Shown one piece after another: positions 7,211-12,046 of a stretch of DNA of 12,046 nucleotides. Below the pieces are notes generated by a model. That model worked only from the letters and a program-made list of their open reading frames with translations. It was not told the DNA's origin and did no database searches. Within the stretch, counting starts at the first letter, position 1; each line of letters starts with the position of its first letter. Location: the NCBI GenBank assembly GCA_002497895.1, contig DAFD01000063.1:1-12046 (forward strand). Direction: 5' to 3'. The translations under genes and the position numbers were made by a program. The DNA is from Euryarchaeota archaeon UBA175 (GTDB lineage: Archaea > Thermoplasmatota > Poseidoniia > Poseidoniales > Thalassarchaeaceae).

Positions 7211-7780
7211 TTATGCGGGGAAAAACCCGCTAGTTTTCAACTCTAATTCGTTGTATTGCTCTCCGTCGACAAGTTTTCTCCGGTTTCTGATTCCATCAAT
7301 GCGGAAGAGCCAAGTCTGTCTAACTCCATCCAATTGTTCACCTCGACTTCTCCATGGTTCTCCGGTTCCTGAGGGTGACTCGTAGGCCTTCGCAGTGAGA
7401 ACTAATCGGGTATTTGTGGCTGCGCTAATGATTGAACGCGCCGCTTTCAGATCGCTTGCTGGCGCACGTCCGCTCGATGGGCACCAATCATCGATGATGA
7501 CAATATCAGATTCATTGAGACGGGAGATGAGTGGTCCAACTGCCTTTGCTCTTGTCAGTAAATCTTCTCCGAATTCTATGATGAATAGACGCTCGAGTTG
7601 TTGCTCGTTCAGGTTTGCCAATATTTGTCTAGTTCTGACTGGATCTGGAGCCGTTCTTCCGAGCCAAACAACTCGGGAATTCGCTTCTAGAACCGCTGCT
7701 GCGAGGCTGAGACATAGGCTGGTGCCGCCAATCCCAGCTTCCACAGATAGGTGGACAGCCCCTGAGTCAAGGTCGAGCAT
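7211..7780 (-). CDS. RecA/RadB-like P-loop-fold protein with degenerate Walker A
   Basis: A 189-residue protein with a RecA-family core layout. A strand leads into VEAGIGGTSLCLSLA (13-27) at the Walker A position, followed by a helix and RVVWLG strand, then a hydrophobic strand SDIVIIDDW (91-99) typical of Walker B. The end is a small beta-rich part (WLFRIDG...NELELKTSGFF). Compared with RadB (G-x-x-G-x-G-K-T, then NLCLQLA), the Walker A lysine is replaced by Gly19 and the first Gly by Val, so ATP binding is doubtful. It also lacks the N-terminal segment seen in many RadB proteins. The ATG at 7780 is the only good start, since an in-frame stop lies at 7819-7817. RadB-like proteins are Rad51/RadA paralogues that assist recombination; KaiC-like or other RecA-fold ATPases are alternatives. 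Its stop abuts the stop of the small membrane protein on the + strand. Confidence 0.6.
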   Translation of the reverse strand: MLDLDSGAVHLSVEAGIGGTSLCLSLAAAVLEANSRVVWLGRTAPDPVRTRQILANLNEQQLERLFIIEFGEDLLTRAKAVGPLISRLNESDIVIIDDWCPSSGRAPASDLKAARSIISAATNTRLVLTAKAYESPSGTGEPWRSRGEQLDGVRQTWLFRIDGIRNRRKLVDGEQYNELELKTSGFFPA

Positions 7781-7875
7781 GACGATTGCTCGCGAACTCA
7801 GGGTGGATGAGGATTGCTATCCTTGGGTGAGTATTAGCGGATATGCTCAAGGACTCGTCGACGGTCGATTCATCG

Positions 7876-8079
7876 ATGACTGAGAGGATACGCAGGCGAG
7901 AAGCGCCAGCGTTTGAAGAGAAGGAAACTAATCTTTTCGTCGCGTTACAAGAAGATGGCTTCTTCAATACAGCTCTGAATGATTCCAATCAATACGGTCC
8001 GCATACGATGATTATCCTGCTTGGAATTGTTGCGACAATTACCGGAGCAGCCTTACTTGCTCTGATGTACATCTATTGA
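7876..8079 (+). CDS. Small tail-anchored membrane protein, unknown function
   Basis: A 67-residue predicted protein with no recognised family. The N-terminal 43 residues are polar and charged (TERIRRREAPAFEEKE...), and residues about 44-66 form one hydrophobic helix (TMIILLGIVATITGAALLALMYIY) at the extreme C-terminus, a tail-anchor layout. The frame reaches an earlier ATG at 7843, but the start at 7876 gives a plausible N-terminus and leaves 95 bases of divergent spacer to the RecA-like gene at 7780. It ends 17 bases before the convergent purB stop. The absence of a better frame across this stretch and the clean membrane segment support it being real. Its function cannot be read from the sequence. 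Confidence 0.6.
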   Translation: MTERIRRREAPAFEEKETNLFVALQEDGFFNTALNDSNQYGPHTMIILLGIVATITGAALLALMYIY

Positions 8080-8096
8080 TTCAAGTTCTTCTTCGA
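8080..8096 (+). terminator. Possible T-rich terminator in a convergent gap
   Basis: The 17-base gap between the small membrane protein and the purB stop is pyrimidine-rich on the + strand (TTCAAGTTCTTCTTCG) and continues as GATTATT into the purB end. Archaeal termination often uses T-runs without a hairpin. The run is broken by other bases, so this is only a weak candidate. Confidence 0.2.
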
Positions 8097-9446
8097 TTAT
8101 TCAATCGCTGCACGCGCAAGTGCGACTGATTCATCGACGATTTCTCCGCTAACGCCCAAATGACTCATCGGATTGAATAGTTGGTCTAGTTCATCAGAAG
8201 TGAAAGCAGTGGTAATCTCCGCATCCTCTCCGCATACCTCTCTCAGATGACGGCGGTCAGCAACGGCGATCATTGAGGCGCTTCTGAGAACTTCATGCGC
8301 TTGGTCTCGGTGCATTCCAGCATCGACTAGGGCAAGCATGAGTTTCTCAGCCATGACTAGTCCGTTTTGCGATTCGATATTGGCGAGCATCCGCTCGGCA
8401 TCGACGACGCACTTACTCATCACTCGGTCAGTTTTGACAAGGATATCGTCGAGTAGAATCATTGCATGAGATAGAGTGAAACGCTCACTCGATGAGTTCG
8501 CGAGGTCGCGCTCGTGCCAAAGTAGTGCGTTTTGGTAAGATGGAATTATCATCGCGCGAACGATACGGGCGAGGCCAGATGCATTTTCAGCGGTAATCGG
8601 ATTACGCTTGTGAGCCATGGTCGATGATCCGACTTGCTTCTCGACATCGAACCATTCTCCGACCTCGGCGATTTCCGAGCGTTGGAGATTACGAACTTCT
8701 TGCAGCAACTTCTCGACCGAGGCGGCGACATTTGCCATCCATCCAACCCACTCGATGTAGCGGTCGCGGCCGACGACTTGTGTGGTCGCGACCGGGACAC
8801 TCAATCCAAGATGTTCAAGAATGAGTCTTTGAAGTTCCTTGGCATTCTCACCTTGAGCCGCTCCTGTTCCAACAGCGCCGAGGAATTTTCCTGTGATAGC
8901 GCGTGCCTCAAGTTCATCGAGGCGAACGAGATGGCGACGGAATTCATCAACGAATACTGCCATCTTCAATCCGAAGGTGATTGGGACCGCTGCCTGACCA
9001 TGTGTTCGCCCGAGCATGACTGTGTCGCGCTCGCGTTCAGCCAAGTCACAAAGAGTAGCCAATACTTGCTTCAGCATCTCACGTTGCATAGTAATTGAAT
9101 CGCGAATCTGTAGTGCGACGGCTGAATCAACGATATCGTTGCTCGTTGCACCCAAGTGGATGCACCAGGCAGCATCGCCAGCTTGCTCAGCCATCGCCTT
9201 GGTGAGCGCCATGATATCGTGGCGAGTTTCAGCTTCGATTTCGTCGACCCTATCGGCTGTAACTATGCCAGGGTCTGAGATATCTGCAATCTTATCGTAA
9301 TGCTCCGCACTCACGCGCCCGAGCTGACAATGAGCCCAAACTAGGGCGCGCTCAACATCCAATTGTCGAGTATGCCGCCCCTCTCTAGACCAGATGTCTT
9401 TAGCTTCAGGTCGGCCGTAACGGTAATCCAGTGGTGATACAGACAC
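8097..9446 (-). CDS. purB: Adenylosuccinate lyase PurB
   Basis: A 449-residue member of the fumarase/aspartase superfamily, normal length for archaeal and Gram-positive type PurB. It catalyses two fumarate-releasing steps of purine synthesis, SAICAR to AICAR and adenylosuccinate to AMP. Key stretches are SPLDYRYG at the N-terminus, TRHDIMA (74-80), GATSNDIVD (99-107), GRTHGQ with the catalytic His149, and the superfamily signature VGSSTMAHKRNP (272-283) on the serine-bearing loop. The start is a GTG at 9446; there is no upstream ATG that extends the family-like N-terminus. The C-terminal domain is complete to AAIE. It lies 73 bases downstream of dph6 on the same strand, so it may be co-transcribed with it or use its own promoter in the spacer. 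Confidence 0.95.
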   Translation of the reverse strand: MSVSPLDYRYGRPEAKDIWSREGRHTRQLDVERALVWAHCQLGRVSAEHYDKIADISDPGIVTADRVDEIEAETRHDIMALTKAMAEQAGDAAWCIHLGATSNDIVDSAVALQIRDSITMQREMLKQVLATLCDLAERERDTVMLGRTHGQAAVPITFGLKMAVFVDEFRRHLVRLDELEARAITGKFLGAVGTGAAQGENAKELQRLILEHLGLSVPVATTQVVGRDRYIEWVGWMANVAASVEKLLQEVRNLQRSEIAEVGEWFDVEKQVGSSTMAHKRNPITAENASGLARIVRAMIIPSYQNALLWHERDLANSSSERFTLSHAMILLDDILVKTDRVMSKCVVDAERMLANIESQNGLVMAEKLMLALVDAGMHRDQAHEVLRSASMIAVADRRHLREVCGEDAEITTAFTSDELDQLFNPMSHLGVSGEIVDESVALARAAIE

Positions 9447-9498
9447 TACGTTCCCCGTGTGCCGTCGACTTGACGCCCCCCCTTGAGGCTAGCGGATG

Positions 9499-9506
9499 AT
9501 AGATAA
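9499..9506 (-). promoter_or_regulatory. Candidate TATA box for purB
   Basis: On the minus strand the spacer between dph6 and purB reads TTATCTAT 53-60 bases before the purB GTG. With the usual ~25 base distance this would put the transcript start about 28 bases before the start codon. A run of seven G (plus-strand C at 9476-9482) sits between the two. Weak single-site evidence. Confidence 0.25.
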
Positions 9507-9519
9507 GAGGCGAAAAGCA

Positions 9520-10278
9520 TCACTGAGCGGCTAATGCAGCGCTATCGAGTATCCACACACCCCTTCTGCCAGACCATTGCGGGCGGCCCGTGATATCCAA
9601 GGTATGTCGGAGGTGAGGTGCACCGACAACAATAGTTTCGAATTCGCCTCCTTCGCCATCTAAGTTGAATCGATTACGCTTTGCAGCGAGAGATAGTTTC
9701 GAAAGGCTCTGTTCGTCCAATTTGACACCCAACCATTCTTCTCCAAGTCCATCTGTTGAAACCGATACAATTCTGACATCGAATCCATGATCGACTAGCG
9801 ATTGCATGTGTTCTTCTGGTGAATGATGCCAGAGTGGACAGTAAGAAATCAAACCTAACCGCTCACACATTCGCTCGATGCGTGTTTTCTGGTAATCAGA
9901 CCGTAGTGCTCCGACGACTAATGCATCGACTTCCAAAGATCCATCTTGCAAAACCAACTCTTCTGGGAAATTGACTGCTGGCGAGTCCTCGCGTACCTGC
10001 GCGTATGCATTAGAAACATCGCATCTACCTCGGATGGCAGCCTCTAGGTCATCGATTTCAGATTCTTCAACACCCTCCGAAAGAACTGGTAGCCAAGGGA
10101 CTCCCATCGAGGCTGCCTGTAATCCAGCCAGGGAAGTATTCGGCAGTTGAAACATCATCGAATCATCTGAAGTGACATGCACGGTGACAAGTGATTCGAC
10201 TGACCAGCCTTGCATCAACGCCCACCAACAGGCGTAGGTTGAGTCCTTCCCTGCTGAAGATAGGACTGCAACGCGCAT
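9520..10278 (-). CDS. dph6: Diphthine-ammonia ligase Dph6 (ATP-binding domain 4 family)
   Basis: A 252-residue N-type ATP pyrophosphatase. The PP-loop is LSSAGKDSTYA (6-16), followed by HVTSDDSMMFQLPN (34-47). The family signature lines are VVGALRSDYQKTR (121-133), CPLWHHSPEEHM (147-158), WLGVKLDE (182-189) and LDGEGGEFETIVVGAP (206-221). Dph6 uses ATP and ammonia for the last step of diphthamide formation on the His of elongation factor 2. A stretch of about 25 residues between the two halves (about 85-114, containing CDVSNAYAQVRED) looks longer than the linker of most archaeal homologues. The start ATG at 10278 gives the canonical N-terminus just before the PP-loop. It is divergent from psmA across a 170-base spacer and lies upstream of purB on the same strand. 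Confidence 0.88.
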   Translation of the reverse strand: MRVAVLSSAGKDSTYACWWALMQGWSVESLVTVHVTSDDSMMFQLPNTSLAGLQAASMGVPWLPVLSEGVEESEIDDLEAAIRGRCDVSNAYAQVREDSPAVNFPEELVLQDGSLEVDALVVGALRSDYQKTRIERMCERLGLISYCPLWHHSPEEHMQSLVDHGFDVRIVSVSTDGLGEEWLGVKLDEQSLSKLSLAAKRNRFNLDGEGGEFETIVVGAPHLRHTLDITGRPQWSGRRGVWILDSAALAAQ

Positions 10279-10448
10279 GACTCAGCGGAAGGACTCGCAC
10301 CCATCAATTTCACCCGCGGCAATGGTGTTCTCTATACTGAGTATAGCCTAACATCCCGCAATCTCGCATCCCAACCTTTCCGGACCAAGCGAGAAGGGAC
10401 CGCGACCAAGGTTGATAAGAGGCCGGCGCGGGACTATCTGCGTTAGCC
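10279..10448. promoter_or_regulatory. Divergent promoter region between dph6 and psmA
   Basis: This 170-base spacer serves both dph6 (-) and psmA (+) and holds no convincing gene. It contains a perfect palindrome near the dph6 side (separate entry) and a TATA-like TTGATAAG at 10412-10419, 30-37 bases before the psmA ATG. That would place the psmA transcript start within about ten bases of the start codon, in line with a nearly leaderless mRNA; no Shine-Dalgarno motif precedes the ATG. Confidence 0.5.
10332..10346. repeat. Perfect inverted repeat CTATAC-TGA-GTATAG
   Basis: Six-base arms with a three-base spacer lie in the divergent spacer, 54-68 bases before the dph6 start and about 103-117 before psmA. 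Each arm contains TATA, so the site reads as TATA-like on both strands. It may be a dimeric regulator's operator or a bidirectional promoter element; the sequence alone cannot decide. Confidence 0.55.
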
Positions 10449-11159
10449 ATGCAGCCAAGCGGACGTGGATATGACCATGGGGTTTCGACCTTCTCGCCAG
10501 ACGGACGATTGTACCAAGTCGAGTATGCTCGAGAATCGGTGAAACGTGGGACGACTACGGTCGGGCTCAAGTTCCGCGATGGAGTCGTTCTTATCGTCGA
10601 CAAGAGGATTTCGAGCAAGTTGGTTATTATCGATTCAATCGAGAAGATGTATCAGATAGACGGCCACGTCGGATTCACTACTTCTGGACTCGTGGCCGAC
10701 GCGAGGCAACTCGTCGATCGTGCTCGCGTTCAATGCCAAGTCAACAGGATGACCTATGGCGATGCTATTCCAGTCACCACTCTGGTAAAGAAAATGTGTG
10801 ACTACATGCAATCTTTCACACAATATGGAGGGGCTAGGCCCTTTGGCACTGCCTTGTTAATCGCTGGAGTGGATGCTGAGGGTGTGCATCTCTTTGAGAC
10901 AGACCCTAGTGGAGCTTACCAGTCATATCATGCTGGTGCTATTGGTCGAGGACGAGCGTCTGTAATCGACCACTTTGAAGCAAACTGGAAGTCGAATATG
11001 ACTCAAAATGCAGCAATCAAGCTTGGTCTTGAAGCTCTTCGAGAATCAATTGATGAAGATCTCAATCGAGAAGCCGTGGAAATTGCAATTGTCAATGGTA
11101 GTGGCTACAAAAAGATGAGCCGCGAAGATACTCTGAAGCATCTTGACAAGCTCAATTGA
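10449..11159 (+). CDS. psmA: 20S proteasome alpha subunit
   Basis: A 236-residue alpha-type subunit that forms the outer rings of the 20S core and the gate through which unfoldase ATPases feed substrates. The N-terminus has the gate tail GYDHGVSTFSPDGRLYQVEYA (residues 7-27), the proteasome alpha signature, and the full fold follows: SGLVADARQLVD, YGGARPFG and FETDPSGAY. There is no N-terminal catalytic Thr, as expected for an alpha subunit. Lys66 in DSIEKM corresponds to the lysine that receives the HbYX tail of activators in Thermoplasma. The ATG at 10449 yields the typical MQ start. SBDS follows 51 bases downstream on the same strand, an arrangement (psmA-SBDS-rrp4) widely kept in euryarchaea. 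Confidence 0.96.
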   Translation: MQPSGRGYDHGVSTFSPDGRLYQVEYARESVKRGTTTVGLKFRDGVVLIVDKRISSKLVIIDSIEKMYQIDGHVGFTTSGLVADARQLVDRARVQCQVNRMTYGDAIPVTTLVKKMCDYMQSFTQYGGARPFGTALLIAGVDAEGVHLFETDPSGAYQSYHAGAIGRGRASVIDHFEANWKSNMTQNAAIKLGLEALRESIDEDLNREAVEIAIVNGSGYKKMSREDTLKHLDKLN

Positions 11160-11210
11160 GTCCGATTGCGCCCCCGATTGCTCTAAGGGCTGGGCCGAAT
11201 CTGACGATTC

Positions 11211-11900
11211 ATGGTAAGTCTCGATGATGCGGTCATCGCTCGCCTCGAAAAAGGTGGTAATCGCTACGAGATTCTTGTCGACCCCGACCTTGTTGCAGAG
11301 TGGAAAATAAATCCAGAACAGGTCTCGTTTGAGGATATGTTAGCCACAGATGAGGTTTGGTCTGATGTCAAAGCCGGCGATCGGCCGACCTCAGACGCGC
11401 TCGAGAATATATTCGGGACCACAGATCTCCATTCCTGCGTCGAGCGTATTCTTATCGATGGAAGCATTCAGTTGACCACCGCTCAGCGGAAGAAAATGGT
11501 TGATGATAAGCGCAAGCAGATTATCCATGCCATCGCGACTACGGCGACTGACCCGAAAACACGTGGCCCCCACCCTCCTACACGTATCGAAAATGCCCTC
11601 TCAGAAGCTCGATTCAGCGTTGATCCATTCCTCTCCGTTGAGCGCCAGGTTCAGGATGCTGTTGATGCCATTAGAGCGTTGATTCCGCTGCAATTCATCA
11701 CAGTACGCTTGGCATTCCGCATTCAAGGTAAGGATTACGGCGGAGTCAATCAGTTATTGCGTGATTCCATACAGAAAGAAGAGTGGCTTTCCGACGGTTC
11801 TTGGGTATGTGTAGTAGAGTGTCCGGGTGGCATGAAATCAGACTTAATCAGCCGCGTTTCCAAGCGCAGTTCAGGCCTTGATGTTAGAGAGTTGGACTAA
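11211..11900 (+). CDS. sbds: Ribosome maturation protein Sdo1/SBDS
   Basis: A 229-residue protein with the three-domain SBDS layout. The N-terminal FYSH domain has RLEKGGNRYEILVDPD (11-26) and later IFGTTDL (67-73); the middle helical domain includes QLTTAQRKKM (87-96); and the C-terminal ferredoxin-like domain starts near LSVERQVQDAV (141-151). The motif HPPTRIENAL (121-130) is the conserved HTP/R segment of the family. In eukaryotes SBDS works with the EFL1 GTPase to release eIF6 from the large subunit; archaeal SBDS is thought to act in the same late ribosome step. The start is ATG at 11211, where the usual archaeal N-terminus begins (MVSLDDAVIARLEKGG). The 51-base gap to psmA shows no TATA-like element, so the two are probably co-transcribed. 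Confidence 0.95.
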   Translation: MVSLDDAVIARLEKGGNRYEILVDPDLVAEWKINPEQVSFEDMLATDEVWSDVKAGDRPTSDALENIFGTTDLHSCVERILIDGSIQLTTAQRKKMVDDKRKQIIHAIATTATDPKTRGPHPPTRIENALSEARFSVDPFLSVERQVQDAVDAIRALIPLQFITVRLAFRIQGKDYGGVNQLLRDSIQKEEWLSDGSWVCVVECPGGMKSDLISRVSKRSSGLDVRELD

Positions 11901-11941
11901 ATCGACGAGTCGTAAGCACACTTCTGCATAGTGACTCTTCA

Positions 11942-11956
11942 CACACCGTAGGTGTG
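11942..11956. repeat. Perfect inverted repeat CACACC-GTA-GGTGTG
   Basis: Six-base arms around a three-base loop lie 41 bases after the SBDS stop, just before the next gene's likely TATA-like element. It could fold as a short RNA hairpin or be bound as DNA. No T-run follows, so it is not a standard terminator. Confidence 0.5.
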
Positions 11957-11958
11957 AG

Positions 11959-11966
11959 CATATACG
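11959..11966 (+). promoter_or_regulatory. Candidate TATA box for the last, partial gene
   Basis: CATATACG lies 37-44 bases before the ATG at 12003, giving a predicted transcript start near 11988. If real, this favours the start at 12003 over an in-frame ATG at 11970, which would fall before the transcript start. Confidence 0.3.
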
Positions 11967-12002
11967 GTTATGAAGGGGAGGTCGGTCGCGCGGCTCGATA
12001 AC

Positions 12003-12046
12003 ATGAGTGGAGACAAGGGCGCGGGCGGACCGCGCGGATCTCGACA
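12003..12046 (+). CDS. N-terminus of the gene after SBDS, probably exosome subunit Rrp4 (partial)
   Basis: An open frame starts at ATG 12003 (or ATG 11970 in the same frame) and runs off the window end. Only MSGDKGAGGPRGSR is visible, a Gly-rich, low-complexity start with no diagnostic motif. The call rests on position: in many euryarchaea psmA-SBDS is followed by the exosome genes rrp4, rrp41 and rrp42. Rrp4 is the S1/KH RNA-binding cap of the archaeal exosome. A GGAGGT at 11977-11982 is 20 bases from the ATG, too far for a normal ribosome site. The reading frame is likely; the product name is a guess from context. Confidence 0.4.
   Translation, partial: MSGDKGAGGPRGSR

Noticed and set aside
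7395-7883. A 162-residue plus-strand open frame
   Set aside because: It lies antisense to the RecA-like gene, is rich in Arg/Ser/Thr as shadow frames usually are, and has no recognisable fold; the minus-strand frame has a clear RecA-like core.
8634-9098. A 154-residue plus-strand open frame
   Set aside because: It is fully antisense to the well-conserved purB gene, including its catalytic region, and shows no domain of its own.
9476-9482. A run of seven C as a phase-variation tract
   Set aside because: It is short, lies in the purB upstream spacer rather than in a coding frame, and archaeal phase variation by such tracts is not expected here.
10310-10618. A 102-residue minus-strand open frame in the dph6-psmA spacer
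   Set aside because: It overlaps the conserved psmA N-terminus in antisense and covers the likely promoter region; its composition is shadow-like.
11903-11912. CGAC-GA-GTCG mini-hairpin as an SBDS terminator
   Set aside because: The four-base arms with a two-base loop are too small to be meaningful, and no T-run follows.
1-12046. CRISPR array, transposon, integrase, attachment site, tRNA or rRNA
   Set aside because: No regularly spaced repeats, transposase or integrase motifs, terminal inverted repeats or cloverleaf-like segments were seen; the genes are mostly chromosomal housekeeping.

Overview
The window looks like a compact euryarchaeal chromosome segment. Archaeal hallmarks are a proteasome alpha subunit followed by an SBDS/Sdo1 gene, a TiaS-type tRNA(Ile2) agmatidine synthetase, a Dph6-type diphthamide ligase, an archaeosortase and an Lhr-family helicase. 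Moderate GC, almost no intergenic DNA and few Shine-Dalgarno motifs (suggesting leaderless mRNAs) fit a Thermoplasmatota lineage such as Marine Group II (Poseidoniales). That placement is inference from gene content and protein style, not a phylogeny.

Layout. Bases 1-3429 (+) hold the C-terminal part of a very large Lhr-like helicase whose motor lies upstream of the window. Its tail shows two copies of a winged-helix/winged-helix/beta module. It converges, with a 15-base overlap, on an archaeosortase gene (about 4473-3415, -). The archaeosortase is head-to-head with a + strand run at 4475-7210: a GmhA-like sugar-phosphate isomerase, a GmhB-like HAD phosphatase, TiaS and a small one-helix membrane protein. 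The archaeosortase and gmhA start codons touch or overlap. Next come a short RecA/RadB-like protein with a lost Walker A lysine (7780-7211, -), a second small tail-anchored membrane protein (7876-8079, +), and purB followed upstream by dph6 (both -, 10278-8097). A 170-base divergent spacer carrying a perfect palindrome separates dph6 from psmA-SBDS (+, 10449-11900). The last bases carry a start that is probably exosome subunit Rrp4.

How the genes fit together. One theme is RNA and translation upkeep: TiaS (tRNA(Ile2) wobble base), Dph6 (EF-2 diphthamide), SBDS (60S-type subunit maturation), and the proteasome/exosome set that often sits with SBDS in archaea. A second theme is the cell surface: an archaeosortase back-to-back with two genes of the heptose-phosphate pathway type, consistent with anchoring and sugar decoration of surface proteins. 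There is no stretch over 300 bases without a gene. I saw no tRNA, rRNA, CRISPR array, transposon or integrase.
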